From Toxorhynchites rutilus septentrionalis (taxonomy: Eukaryota > Arthropoda > Insecta > Diptera > Culicidae), in the NCBI RefSeq assembly GCF_029784135.1, contig NC_073746.1, forward strand, positions 39,447,378 through 39,511,377: a stretch of DNA of 64,000 nt, given 5' to 3'. A program made the translations under genes and the position numbers. Under the pieces are notes generated by a model. It was not told the origin of the DNA. It saw only the letters and a program-made list of their open reading frames with translations, and searched no databases. Every line of letters starts with the position of its first letter. Position 1 is the stretch's first letter. Shown here one piece after another: positions 1-12,263 of the stretch.

Positions 1-560
1 CACACAGTTGATTTTTTTTCCGTTAGGCTTTGAATGCGTCAATTGTGTAGGAATGTTCTCAGGCACGCATCCGCATTCGAACATGTCGGTTGGAAAGGTT
101 TTCTCCGTCGCGTGTTCGATGTAATTCGTATCAATAGGCTGTTACGAAGCTACAACATATTGTTTTAGGATAATTCTGTCTTCTGTTATTAGCTTCAAAA
201 TTAACTGCAATCGCTTTGTTAGATTCAATTCTGATAAGATTGAATGAGGGGGTTTGATTTTTACATTACAGATACGATAGCATAATGGACTTGAATCGAA
301 TAGCTAATTCGCATTCACGAAATAATAACGTGTGAACCACAACTACCCAATTAGGTATGTGAAGACAACTCAATACCTAATTCATTGCGGAATAGGTAAT
401 TTTTTCAATTCGTTTCATGAAATTTACGTTCCGCCCCGTAGAAATCTTATCGCGATGCCAAATATGACTGGAATTGATTTCGTCATATTTTTTTCCCGAA
501 ACTTCATCAGTCTTATAAAATCTTATAAAAAGATGATCGATTGTCAAGGATTTTCGAGAC
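1..560. other. AT-rich stretch without recognised gene
   Basis: Both strands carry only short chance ORFs with no domain I recognise. No repeat boundaries could be placed. Confidence 0.5.
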
Positions 561-571
561 AATCTATAAGC

Positions 572-668
572 GGCAAGCTCTAGAATACGCGTGACCATAG
601 TGCGAGTCGGAAGAAATTTCTTTGACGTACAATCCCCGGCCAGAACGGGAATCGAACCCGAACCCCCG
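572..668 (-). repeat. Fragment of tRNA-derived SINE with (GAA)n-tail family
   Basis: The segment matches the central part of the SINE family seen complete at 2305-2580 and 33896-34167. It shares the words GGCAAGCTCTAGAATACGCG and GGGAATCGAACCCGAAC, the latter being the B-box side of the tRNA-like head read on the minus strand. The head diverges after the B box, and the 3' body and tail are absent, so this is a truncated copy. Confidence 0.7.
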
Positions 669-1099
669 AAATGATCATGTGCCAGTCGCGATTGGAACAT
701 TCTACGTTGGTGGCTGGCTTGTGCCCAACACCCATAGAAGAGGATTTTTGAGTGGTTTTCGACATTCTGTAACTTCGCGAAAAATCAATGCATTCAGATG
801 GGGTGTACATCATTCTAAAGCTCCAACTTTCGGGTATTAGAATATTTTACGTACATAATTTTATCTTGGTGTGTGTAGGTGTAGACGGCACAATATCGGG
901 AAGAATTTTTTTTTCTGATTTTGTTGACTAACACATTTTTTTTCTAACCAACTCAATAACAAATCCAATTAACCTTAATAACCAGCTTTCATTTGGTTCC
1001 TCGAACGTTCCTGTGGGACCTTTTCATACGGAGATGTTTCTGTTTGAATGGAAAATTTTCTTTCATCTTTGAAAGGCAGTTTTGAAAACTTCAACAAAT

Positions 1100-3720
1100 T
1101 TTGTAAAAAGTTAATTTATTGCTCAAACGAAACAAAACTTTTGAAATTTTCGCATTGATTTCAAAAAAGTGCCAAAAACAGGTGTTTTGTAGTGTTTTAG
1201 AAAATCATCTGTAATTTTTTAAATATTGCAAATATTTCAAATTTTTGCAGGCAAGTTTTGTTTTCATGGCTTTGGACTAAAAACTTTTTTATATTTTTTC
1301 TTGAAAGCTGAGGTGGTTTCTACAGAACATATCCAAAAATCAATGAGGCATTTTTTCTCCGTTTTTGAGTTCAAAGTTTTCAAAGTTAACCGATGTTCCG
1401 AAAAATAATGTCTTTTTTTCAAAAATTCACATCTTTTGAACTACTGAACCGATTCAGTTGACCGACATATTAAACTGAAGTCAATAAGCTAGTCTCTTAA
1501 AAAAATATTACACTTGCGGAGAAAAATGGATACTTGTCACATAGACCTAGTCTAATCGCATAGGAATAGTGAACAAAGACTTAAAATATGTTTATTTTGC
1601 AAAATAATAACTCAAAAACGAGAAAAAAAATCTCGTTGATTTTTGGATATGTTATGTAGAAAAAACCACAGCTATCAAGAAAAAAAATCAAATTACAGCC
1701 ATTCTATGTCAAACCGATCTAGTGGTCCTCGGGTTTTCGTGAAAAGTGGTATATTTGTTTTTTTTTATCGAAAACTATTAGACCCTTTCTTATTTTTTCA
1801 TTAGAGTGCCCATTTCCATTTTATTGTGGTCCAAAAACTCAATTTTTTTGTCTTTTTCCTCAAAATGTTTTTTTTAATTTAAATTTATTCTTAGGAGGTT
1901 TTAGACTAGAGGGCGCAATATTTTCTCATATTTTTTTTCTTGACAGCTGATGATTTTTTACATAACATATCAAAAAAATCAGGGATGTGTTTTTTTTTCA
2001 TTCTTAAGGTATACATTTTTAAAGCTAACCGATGATATAAAAAATATTTTTTTCTTCTTTTTTCCAATAAAGACATTTTTGAAAAAATCATAACTTTTGA
2101 ACAACAGGACCGATTCAGATGATCGACATATCGAATTGAAGCGAATGATCTAGTCTTCTTTGAAAAAATATTATATTGGCGAAAAATATGAATTTTTGTT
2201 TTAGTAATTATGAAAAATTAACAAAATCAATAGTTTTTTCGATTAAAGAGAAAGGGCGCTATATTTTTTATATTTTTTCTTAAAAGGTGAGGTGTTTTTA
2301 CATTCTCTTCTTCTTCTTATATGGCACTTACGTTCCTAGAGGAGCTTCGCCGTCTCAACGTAGTATTACTTGCGTCATTTTTATTAGTACTTAGATGAGA
2401 TTTCTATGCCAAATAACACGCCTTGAATGCATTCTGAGTGGCAAGCTCTCGAATACGCGTGACCACAGTGCAAGACGGAGGAAATTGCTTTGACGAAAAA
2501 TCCTCCTGACCAGAAGGGGATCCGAACCCGAACCCCCGGCATGTTAGGTTTGACGCTCACCACTCGGCCACGGAAGCACGAAAAGTTTTTTTTACATAAC
2601 ATATACAAAACCCAAAGATGTGTCTTTTTTCGTTTTTGAGTTACGATTTTTCAAATTCAACTTGTTTTCAGTCTTCGTTCAATATTTCTATGCAACGAGA
2701 TTAGATCTATGCGATTAGAATCCATTTTTTTCGCGAGTGTATTATTTTTTCAAAAAAGAATAGCTTCTTGGTTTAAATTTTGTATGTCGATTATCTGAAT
2801 CGATCTGGTAGTTTAAAAGTTATAAATTCAAAAAAAAGTCATTTTTGGAAGAAAAGGCAAAACATGATTTTTTCTGACCATCGGTTGAATTGAAAAATCA
2901 TAACGTAAAAACGAAAAAAAACACATCTCTAATTTTAGAATATGTTATGTAAAAATTTCTTAGCTTTCAAGAAAAAATATAAAAAATATAGCGCCCAAAG
3001 TTCAAAGTAAGTTCAAAGCCTTGAAAATAACAAAAACAAATTCAATAAAAACTACGAAAACCAATCCAAATTTTTGGAAAGCTTAATATTTTTCCTAAAA
3101 AGAATAAGTAATTGGCTTTAATTAAATATATTTATCATCCAAATCGGTCCAGTAGTTCAAAAGTGACGAATTTTCAAAAAAGTCATTTTTGGGAAAAAGG
3201 CGAAACAATTGATTTTCGGACCATCCTGGAATGGAAATGGGCACTCTAATGAAAAAAAATAAAAATACGGGTCTAATATTTTGCGATAAAGAACAAATAT
3301 ACCACTTTTCGCGAAAATCTGAGAACCACTATATCGGTTTGACATGGAATGGCTGGATTTATAGCGCCCTCTATCTTCACCCGAGTAAACTATAAAAAAA
3401 ACAAATACAATCGCTAATTACGAAATTCCAACTTTAATATTTTTTGAAATAAAACTTGCTCATTGGCTTCAATTTGATATGTCGATTGTCTGAATCGGCT
3501 TAGAAAGTTCGAAAGTTATAAATTTTTGTAAAAAGTAATTCTTGAAAAAAAAGTGAAAACATTGCTTTTTCGAAGCACTCTAAAATAGAAATGGGCACCG
3601 TAATAATAAAATTAAAACAATCGGGTTTAATATTTTGCGAACGAACGAAACAATTAATGTTCACGAAAAACTGAGAACCACTACATCGGTTTGGCATAGG
3701 CTGTATAAGAGAAAAGAAAG
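1100..3720. repeat. AT-rich inverted repeat complex around a SINE
   Basis: Several degenerate copies of one AT-rich unit occur here in both orientations. Words such as ACCGATTCAGATGATCGACA (2110 region, forward) recur in reverse complement near 2790, 3140 and 3480. The block at about 1690-1880 (TGTCAAACCGATCTAGTGG ... GTGCCCATTTCCATTTTA) recurs inverted at 3180-3360 and again at 3555-3700. The two orientations meet near the SINE at 2305-2580. No coding potential is visible; it is probably an old non-autonomous element. A related copy lies at about 5880-6100. Confidence 0.6.
2305..2580 (-). repeat. tRNA-derived SINE, full-length copy
   Basis: Read on the minus strand it starts with a tRNA-like head, with A-box-like GTGGCCGAGTGG and B-box-like GGTTCGGATCC. 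An unrelated body follows (about 200 bp), ending in a GAAGAAGAAGA tail. These are the hallmarks of a Pol III-transcribed SINE mobilised by LINE machinery. The words TTTTTACAT on the left and TTTTTTTTACAT on the right suggest a target-site duplication. Sister copies: 16435-16680, 33896-34167, 36208-36425 and fragments. Confidence 0.85.
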
Positions 3721-3899
3721 TTATATTTTCGATTTCACCTCAAATTTCGGTCACCCTATTTTTGACAACATGAAAATGAAAGCTCCATCATATGTAACAA
3801 CTTTATCGGTTACTTTACAGTTTCTATTTAGAGAATATCTGTCGATCTCTAGATGCAAATTTCCATTTTGTTCCTTATACCATTAAGCAATGGCTAGTC

Positions 3900-4754
3900 G
3901 AGTTGACATGGAATTCGTCACCTAGAACAAATACATAATGACGTTTACCTTTGAAATGTTAACAAGCTAATGAACAAAACGGTGGATATTTGACCAAAAT
4001 CAAATTATTCTAGCTGTGCTAAATAAAGTCTTGATAGTTTACGTAAAACAAAGGATTTCGCGTATGTTGATAATTCAAATATAGAAAAATACACATTAAC
4101 TTAAATCTATACCTTTTATAAGCTTTTATTGAAACTTACATTAGGAAAGTTAAATAGAGGAGATGTGTCTAAAACGCGCCTGCCGGGCAATTTGACCCGC
4201 CTGGTTTTCTCGTAAACCAGCAAGAATAGAAATGAAATGAATATAGGCAATCGTGCTAGTCAATGATAGAATCCTACCACGCAAGTTTTACATTTGTAAC
4301 ATGCTTTAAAAAAATAAGAAAAATAATTTTCTTTGGAAGCGATTTTCGATGTAATTTTCTACATCATTTCTATAAGGTTTTTGTTGCTAGAAACCGATTC
4401 AGAGGCGATAACTGTGGGTCATATTATATTTATTGAGCCGAGTTCCCAGTGAATATCTCAGATGAAGAAAATGGTAAGAAAGGATTCTTTTCTTTCTCAA
4501 TTTGATATTTCCCGCATCAGCTTACCATCGGGCAGTATGGCATACCCTCGATCGGGGTAATTTGCTCGCTTTCGGCCGTAAACATTCTCACCAGAGAATA
4601 GCTTGTATGTGAGAGATGCCAGATGATTTTTTCAAATATCTATGCATGGCACGAATAAATGTCTTCAAATATAATCATAATGAACAAAAATGAGCAAACC
4701 ACCACGATATTTCTAAATCATGTTCGATAAATCACACAAACAATTGTTTTCACA
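3900..4754. other. Intergenic, nothing recognised
   Basis: This AT-rich sequence has no ORF worth reporting. Words around 4410-4610 recur, some inverted, at 6575-6660 on the other side of the transposon at 4757-6368. That suggests the transposon sits in a locally duplicated or repetitive target. Confidence 0.4.
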
Positions 4755-4756
4755 TA

Positions 4757-6368
4757 CCGTTTTGTCTCATATTCCGAACAGTCTCAAATTCCGAACACTT
4801 CATTTTTAAATGTAAATTTACTAATCTTTTATGTTACAAATAACTGAAAAATGATAACACAGACATTCTTTGAGGCTTCATTGTGACATCATTTTTAGGT
4901 ATCGATACAGCTTATGATTTATATTATTAGACATTTGCAAAAAAGTGACAGTCAAAACCAATGATAAAATGTTTGCGTTAGCAAATTCCGTAAAAAACAA
5001 GCATCGTTCATCTTTCAATTTTTGTAGTTGTTTCAACAATTTTGTTTGTTGTTTTTATGTTAAGTGCTAGAGAATGTATGAACCTACAATAAATGGGTGA
5101 AAAAAATGATATTTTATACAGAAATCTTCATTAAAATTAATATTGAAGCAGTGTTCGGAATATGAATCAAGTTTCTAAACATGATTCAAATTCCGAAAAC
5201 TTCATTTCCAAATGTAAATTTACTGAACTTTAATGTTGTAAGTAATTGAATAATCAAAACCCTGATATTCTTTGGGTTATAGCCTTCATTTTGACATCAT
5301 TTACAGGTATCAATACAGCCTATAATTTATAATATTAGGCATTTGCAAAAAAGTGACAGTCAAAACCAATGATTAAATGTTTGCGTTAGCAAATTCTGTA
5401 AAAAACAAGCATCGTTAATTGTTCAGTTTTTGTAGTTTTTTCAACTATTTTGTTTGTTGTTTTCGAGTTAAGTGCCACAAATGGCAAGAATCTACAATAA
5501 ATCGATGAAATAAAATGACATTTTATGCAGAAATCTTCATTAAAATTGTTGTTTCGAATGTGTATCATGTTTCTACGCATGATTCAAATTCCGAACACTT
5601 CATGTTTAAATGAGAATATATTGAACTTATTGTAGTATCAGCATCTCGATACTTTTAGACGTCACTGTTCCGTAGAGTTGGTTTCACAAACACTATTGTA
5701 CCGATATAAATGTGTATGGCTAATCTAGAAAGATCGAATTCAGATATGGAGAGTTTTGTACGGACTACCAAGAGAGACGGTTACCTGTAGTTATTACTCG
5801 AGCTGCGACACAACACTTATAAACAATTTAATATTCAAAACTATGACATTCTTAGGGTTATAGACTTCATTTTAACATCATTTACAAGTTTCGTCACCGA
5901 TATAGCGCCCTTGGTCCTGAAACCATGTTAACTATAAAAAATAAATAGAATCAATAATTACAAACGCAAAATCCAATTTTTCTTGTGAGTATAGCATTTT
6001 TCCAAAAAAGACTAGCTAATTGACTTCAATTTAATATATCGATCATATGAATCAGTCCAGTAGTCAAAAGTTATGATTTTTTAAAGAAATTGCATTTTTG
6101 CTGTTCGGAATTTGAGACAAAAGTGTTCGGAATATGATTCAGTGACGAAAATGGTGTTCGGAATTTGAGACAAAAGTGATTAAACAAATTTTTAGTTTTT
6201 CACCATGAATAAGTATTTCTAAATCAATTTTATTGTAGTCAATTGAAAAAGAAGGCTTTGTTGTATCTAAAAAATCAAATTAATTTCGCGAAATAGCACC
6301 ATTTTGAGTAATTAGACACTGTTTAATGGCGATCAAAGCTTAAGTGTTCGGAATATGAGACAAAACGG
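4757..6368. mobile_element. Non-autonomous TIR element with TA target duplication (1.6 kb)
   Basis: The left end CCGTTTTGTCTCATATTCCG and the right end are inverted copies of each other, each flanked by TA (4755-4756 and 6369-6370). A TA target duplication fits the Tc1/mariner/pogo superfamily. Inside are two tandem copies, about 413 bp apart, of a roughly 390-bp unit (about 4775-5160 and 5185-5575). Several subterminal repeats of TTCGGAATNTGAGACAAAA are also present. No transposase ORF remains, so the family and the donor transposase are unknown. Confidence 0.8.
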
Positions 6369-6370
6369 TA

Positions 6371-8238
6371 CTTTGAAATGAGTGCAGTATGTTTTCACAA
6401 AATTAAATGTCTTCCAAACGAAAATATGTTCTCACATCTGGCATCTATATTATGTGCTCAGAGAATGCAGGAAAACAAGAGCGCGGGCTGGAGAATTAAT
6501 GCACGAATACTGGGAGAACATGCTCACCGGAGGAACGGTTTCTTCTTTTCGCCTGTGAGCATGAAGGGAATAGATTGATGGAATCTCTCATTCATACAAG
6601 CTGTTTCTCTGAGCTTTATAGTCTCTGAAAGAAACAACTCATGGGCATATTATACTTCTGTTGAGCCATTTAACACCGTATGATTGGAAATTTAGAATTT
6701 GGGCGTCTTACAAAATAAAATTCATAGCACTTTTGTTATTAAGTATCTAAAATACAGAACGATTACAGATGACTGAGGGTTAACTAATCTACGACTGACG
6801 TAGTTGTTACCTTAAATATTAAGAGCACGGTCAAGATAAATCCATTCTCGTTTAGGGGGTGCGTATTACACAATTCTCCTATACATTCCGAACCGTTCCG
6901 AACCCGTTTTGAAATGTTCGGAAACTGACTTGAGCTTGTTTGTCGGAATTGGTAATGTAATCCGACACAATTGAAAATTATGACACCGATTGCCTACTAT
7001 GCAGGCGTATTCCATACATGCTATTTGGAGATACACTTGTTTGTTTGGTGAGGATGCTTCAGAACTTAAGATTTATTCGTCTCTGGTTTGGAAAAGATTT
7101 TGATGTAATTAACCAGTGGTTTTTGAATCAATCCTCATTTTTTTATACACAACTATTTTCATTTCAATGTATGAAGGATTATAGTATTAGTTATTGGTAT
7201 GAACAGATAAAGGAATACAGTAGGTCAAAAATTTATATCGAACCCAGATAGATACATCAAATAGGTAGCTGCTGTTTTGCGTGTTTTAGCTGCAAGGAAA
7301 CGTCGAATCAGCAGCGATAATGAGCGGCTCATCTGATAAGTGAAGCGAATTTTTACAAATCGGATGCTCTATCTCAATCATAAAATCTGTCAATTTCGGT
7401 ATGGTTCAACTAAGGCAGTCTTCTACAATCAGTGATTTGCCTCCGATGAATTGGTGGATTATCATGTTTATCTCAGTGGTTTCAGTAAGGACAACACGAT
7501 TGATCACAAATTGTCAATATAGGTACCGTACCTAAATTTTACTCGAGACAACTCTGCATCTAAAAACCCACTCCTCTAACAGCACCATTACATCAATCAA
7601 CTTCGGAAGTAACCATACTGTTTGTTTACTTTTGTATTCGGCGTTCGGAACATCTTTGGTGTAGTTTAAACCAAAACAAAAAGCTTGATTTTCATGTAAA
7701 ATGACTTGAACATACAAGAAGGCAAGAACTGATCTTTTCATCCAAAACAGTTGGAAAAGTGGTGTCAGCAGACCAAAAGCCTACATGACCTCGTTGACGT
7801 AACTTGGATTCGTTCCGGATCAGGTTTCCGAGGGAAGTGACCTCTTTATGACCACAACCAAATTCAATCATGCGACATATCGAACATCATGATTTGTCAG
7901 AACTAGCACATTGTTGACTATTTCAAGGGTTTTTAGTCATATTAACCTGGATGGTCTCCGGATGACCTACAACTTAAAATTTAGATCGAGATATGAGAAT
8001 GAAACAAGACAAAGAAATCAGTGATTTTTTTATACATTTTTGAGCATATTATGCACTTACAATTTCAATTTCACCCCATATTTCGAAAAACTTCTCTAAA
8101 AAATTTTCAAACTAACGCTTACGGAAATTTTCCAACAGAAATTGTCATAACATTTTGTTACCTTAGCACCAGTATTGGTTTCGAAAAAAAAATTAGGTAT
8201 AAATTTAATAAAACAATTCGGAACTGCACGCTGCATTA
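6371..8238. other. Intergenic sequence, no supported gene
   Basis: Only short chance ORFs are present, the longest about 77 codons at 7018-7251. None resembles a family I know, and no exon series with consistent splice sites was seen. The stretch ends where the truncated LINE begins. Confidence 0.5.
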
Positions 8239-8239
8239 A

Positions 8240-10490
8240 CTAGAGACTGCACGCTGAGACAACTTGCAGACGATGGAGTTATTTCCATCACGGGTACTAA
8301 TCCCGCCGTTCTGCAAAAACCCTTGCAAGATACCCTGAACAATCTGTTCACGTGGGCTCTCAAGCTGGGTATCGAATTCTCTACGGAGAAAACCGAAATG
8401 GTCGTTTTTTCTAGGAAGCACGAACCCGCCCAATTCCAGCTTCACCTATCCGGCAAAACGATCAAGCACTCGATGTTTATCAAATACCTTGGAGTATATT
8501 TTGACTCTAAATGTACCTGGGGAATACACATTGCGTATTTGAAACAGAAATGCCAGCAAAGAATCAATTTTCTCCAAACAATAACCGGAACATGGTGGGG
8601 TGCCCATCCAGGAGACCTCATTCAGTTATACAAAACAACGATATTATCAGTGTTAGAATATGGCAGTTTTTGCTTCCGATCAGCTGCCAGGATTCATATT
8701 CTCAAGCTGGAGAGAATACAATATCGTTGCTTGCGTATAGCCATGGGGTGTTTGCATTCGACACATACGATGAGTCTCGAAGTTTTGGCAGGAGTACCCC
8801 CGCTTACTCTTCGGTTCACAGAATTATCCTACAGATTTCTCATCCGTTGCAAGATCATGAATCCATTGGTGATTGATAACTTCGAAAATCTACTCCAACT
8901 GACTCCTCAGTCAAGTTTTATGTCTTTATACCATGAGTACCTTACCCACGACGTGCACCCTTCACCAGGCATCTCCAACCAAGTTTGCTTCCCATACTTT
9001 TGCAATTCCTCTGTCATTTTTGATCTGTCCATGCGACAAAAAATCCATGGAATCCCAGATCATCTACGCTCAGATTCTATTCCGCCGATATTTTCGGCAG
9101 AATATGGGGGCATAGTTAGATCTGATAAAATGTTCTTTACTGACGGTTCATTCATAAACGGGTCCACTGGCTTTGGCATCTTCAATGAAAATTCCAGTGC
9201 CTCATTCAAACTCAAAGATCCTTGTTCCGTGTATGTTGCTGAACTGGGTGCGATATACTACGCACTGGGGATCATTGAAACATTGCCCATCGACCACTAT
9301 TTTATTTTTTCAGACAGTCTCAGCTCATTAGAGGCAATCCGCTCAATGAAGGTTGATAAACGCTCATCTTATTTCCTAACAAGAATAAGACAACTATTGA
9401 GTGTTTTGGTCGAAAAATTATTCAAGATTACCTTAGCATGGGTTCCCTCTCATTGCTCGATTCCGGGGAATGAGAAAGCGAACTCGCTAGCTAAGGTGGG
9501 CGCTTTAGAAGGCACACTTTTTGAAAGGCAAATTGCTTATAATGAATTTTTCCACATTCCTCGTCAGTATACGCTCGTAAGTTGGCAGCGCATGTGGAGT
9601 GGAGATGAGTTCGGTCGTTGGTTACACACGATTATCCCTAAGGTCTCGACGAGGGCATGGTTCAAGGGATTGAATATAGGTCGTGATTTCATTCGCGTGA
9701 TATCTCGGCTTATGTCCAATCAACCAAACAACCTAAACGCGCATCTCTATCGCATTGGGATCGCAGCAAACAATCTTTGTGATTGTGGCGATGGCTACCA
9801 CGACATCGAGCATGTTGTCTGGTCGTGTATCCGGTTCCATGCTGCTCGCTCTCAGCTCTCTAGGGCACTAAGAGCACAAGGCAGACAATCGAATATCCCC
9901 GTCCGGGATATCTTAGGTAGCCGTGATCCTGATCTTCTGCTTCATCTATACCTGTTCCTCAGAAACGCCGATGTCAACGTTTAATGATGTTTTCCTTCGT
10001 TGTGTCCCCGTTTCATATCCCTCCTATCCGATCGATAAACTTTTACTTAGTCGCGGCAATACATACACACACACTCTTTACAGACACACGGGCCAAAGGT
10101 TGTGCAGTCCACTGATGATTCAACAAAAGTCAAAGGTTGTACCGCTCATGACAACTCTACACGAGCTGATGATTGCGCCGGCTAGTGACCATTCTATCCT
10201 GGATTCCTCGAGTCGAGAAAGACGCACCACGCTAGATATGAGGTACAGACTAGGGGGGCGTTGCTGATTAATGGTCAGCTGCATCCCAATAGGAAGTATC
10301 CCGTGTCGGGCACACGTACAGAGCATTGGAGACAGCAACATCCCAATTACGAAAACACTTGTAATACTAACCTCGAGCCAACCGCGAGTAATCGGTTACA
10401 TATTACTAACATAGATAATAAGAAAAATTGTATTGAACTCCCGGCCCCGTGAGGCTAACGCCATATGAGCCTTTATAAAAATATATATTT
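8240..10490 (+). mobile_element. 5'-truncated LOA/Lian-like non-LTR retrotransposon
   Basis: Homology starts abruptly just before the reverse-transcriptase catalytic box (read as QLADDG near 8260). It runs through the RT thumb, RNase H, a Cys-rich C-terminus, a 3' UTR of about 500 bp and an A-rich end near 10493-10506. The 5' truncation plus A-tail is the usual result of target-primed reverse transcription. The RNase H domain and C-terminal CxCG...HVVWxC motif place it in the I/LOA group; Lian-like is inference from general resemblance to Aedes elements. Confidence 0.85.
8242..9984 (+). pseudogene. LINE ORF2 C-terminal part: RT palm remnant, thumb, RNase H, CCHC-like end
   Basis: One open frame of more than 550 codons encodes the C-terminal part of a reverse transcriptase. 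Counting from the codon at 8323, RNase H lies at about residues 270-395. Acidic residues are Asp274 (TDGS), Glu307 (AELGAI) and Asp331 (SDSLSS). The expected fourth catalytic Asp in NEKADSLAK is Asn387 (NEKANSLAK). A Cys/His motif CDCG..HVVWSC follows at about 486-502. The frame has no stop before 9982-9984, so the copy is fairly young. The N-terminal endonuclease and most of the RT are missing, so it cannot be autonomous. Confidence 0.88.
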
Positions 10491-10506
10491 TGGAAAAAAA
10501 AAAAAA

Positions 10507-10940
10507 TTCGGAAATATTTACAGTTTTTAGAAAACTGTGAACAAATTGCCCCCCGGTTTACGAAATGTATTATTCAGATTAGTTTGTACTTGAATAAATT
10601 TATTTTTTTACTACCTACTTTTTACCTACTTTTTACCGAAGATGCATCATAACAAGGCCAAACTTTGTACTCGGTAACTCTGCCGAAAACGTTATCACAA
10701 AAAAAAGTGAAAAATAAAAATGAGAAAAATCGTGATTTTGTTATTATTTTCCGTTTTTTTCAAATTTCATTATCCATTTTATGAGAAAAGTTAAAATTTC
10801 AAAATAATTTTATACATGATAAAGGTACCTTATTGTACATAATCTGTTTATTTCCGGCGAGTTCCAATCATGATTTTTTTTATTGAAAAAGTCGCTTGGG
10901 GGCGAGTTGGGGAACTGCAACATTATGTTAATTTTTGGTT
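10507..10940. other. AT-rich spacer
   Basis: This spacer lies between the LINE tail and the pogo-like pseudogene. Homopolymer runs and a local direct repeat (CTACTTTTTACCTACTTTTTACC near 10612-10637, a doubled 11-mer) are the only structure seen. Confidence 0.4.
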
Positions 10941-11440
10941 TTTTATTGCAGATGGTTAGAACTTATAAGCGAAAAAGAGACCAATATTGTTCGGACACCA
11001 GTTTGGAGAATGTTATGAAAGCTATAGAAGAAGGTTTGTCTGTACTGGGTGCTTCAAAACAGTTCGGTGTGCCAGAACCAACTTTGAGACGCTATCGACG
11101 AAAATATCCAGACATGGAGAAATCTGTATCAATTTCAGGATACGTCGTCCAATAAAGGCCGCCTTAAAGCCACATTCAGGTCAAGCTTCGAAGAATTGCC
11201 TATTCGTTTGCGGTTAAAAATGGCATAGAGCACCCTTTCAAAGGAACATGCGCTGGACGGACATGGGTTGAAATGTTTTATGAAGGCTCATAAGAGGCTC
11301 ATCTTTGAGAAAGCCAGAAAATACCTCAGCTCGATTAATGGCGTTCAATGAAGAAAGTTGTGACTTATTTTTTCGAACTTTGGGAGATATACGAGCTCAG
11401 TATCGTTTTCCTGCGTGTGACATTTACAGTGTTGATGACC

Positions 11441-11868
11441 CACGGCTTACAAAGACAAGGCTAGTTCTTTAGCGAGTAAACATTTTTTTTGATGACGTCA
11501 TCTGATTCGTCAGTGTAAACAGTCGCCAGTTGTATTTTGTTTTCCGACTTACGCGTAAATGTTCCCGAAATGAAAAATCGAAAATGGTTCAATGCGCTGT
11601 GAGCGGGTGTATAAATTTTGAAAATGACATTATCGGGCCAAAAAAGAGATTCTTTCGCTTTCCGAAAAACAGAGAATTATGTTCTTTGTGGATAAATGTT
11701 TTATCAAATTATTCATGGCGTTAAATATAATCAACTATATTATCAACGCACAAACTTACAAAGCGCGAAAAATTAAAAATAAGAACACATTGTTTACTTC
11801 AACGACTCAGATGACGTCACTAAAAAATGACTGATCCGGAGTAGCTAGCCTTGTCTCTGTAAGCCGTG
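11441..11868. mobile_element. Short TIR element carrying a THAP-domain fragment
   Basis: Terminal inverted repeats of 25 bp (CACGGCTTACAAAGACAAGG at the left, one mismatch to the right) bound a 428-bp insert. Subterminal TGACGTCATCTGA and GTAAAC words are also mirrored at both ends. It interrupts the pogo-like pseudogene immediately after its VDD motif. A clean target duplication was not found. The internal THAP fragment suggests an origin from a P-element-like transposon, since P transposases carry THAP domains, but the superfamily is not proven. Confidence 0.72.
11584..11724 (+). pseudogene. Truncated THAP zinc-finger domain
   Basis: A Met-initiated frame begins MVQCAVSGC and continues to FFRFPKNRELCSLW. 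It has the first two zinc ligands (C-x4-C), the FFRFPK core and the Trp of a THAP domain, a C2CH DNA-binding fold found in P-element transposases and animal THAP proteins. The frame ends at a stop before the last Cys and His ligands, so the finger is incomplete. It lies entirely inside the 428-bp TIR element, so it is probably a remnant of that element's transposase. Confidence 0.7.
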
Positions 11869-11896
11869 CACTGTTCCAACCAAGAATAAATAAATA

Positions 11897-12236
11897 CTAT
11901 AGAACCTCGATTATCCGCGAGCGCGGATGCGGTGCGGATTAACTGCGAAAGTGAGTTCCCTAGTAATTCTATAAACCTTCCCGGAATTTGTCAGTGAGTG
12001 GCAGAGTCTTACTTTTTTTGTTTAGGTCGTGGCATTCACATTATCTGATCACTGATGTACACGATTTTACAGATTGATAGTTCAATAATTTCTGTATTGA
12101 TGAAACATAGTTTCCATGCTAAGATATCTTTTTTCCGTGTTTGTCCTCATTTTTCGTCCTATATTGTGTTATCCGCGATTTTCGTTATACGCGATGACCT
12201 GGCCCGACTATTTCGTGGATAATCGGGGTTCTACTG
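11897..12236. mobile_element. 340-bp MITE with pogo-like TIRs and TA duplication
   Basis: The ends CTATAGAACCTCGATTATCC and CAGTAGAACCCCGATTATCC (reverse complement of the right end) match with few differences. TA flanks both ends (11895-11896 and 12237-12238). Size, TIR and TA target fit a Tc1/pogo-type MITE. No ORF. Confidence 0.8.
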
Positions 12237-12263
12237 TAATTGTTATTACATTTTGTTGATTTT

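Larger units (their letters stand above)
10951..11894 (+). pseudogene. pogo/Tigger-like transposase pseudogene (HTH-psq plus partial DDE_1)
   Basis: The start MVRTYKRKRDQY is followed by a pipsqueak-type helix-turn-helix (ENVMKAIEEG...ASKQFGVPEPTLRRY). This DNA-binding module is usual in pogo/Tigger/jerky transposases. After a frame change near 11130, further family blocks can be read in different frames: FAVKNGIEHPF, GRTWVEMF, AFNEESCDLFF and IYSVDD, the last at the first catalytic Asp. There the ORF is cut by the TIR element at 11441-11868, and TVPTKNK resumes after it. Several frameshifts and stops make it non-functional. Domestication is unlikely given the lesions. Confidence 0.75.
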
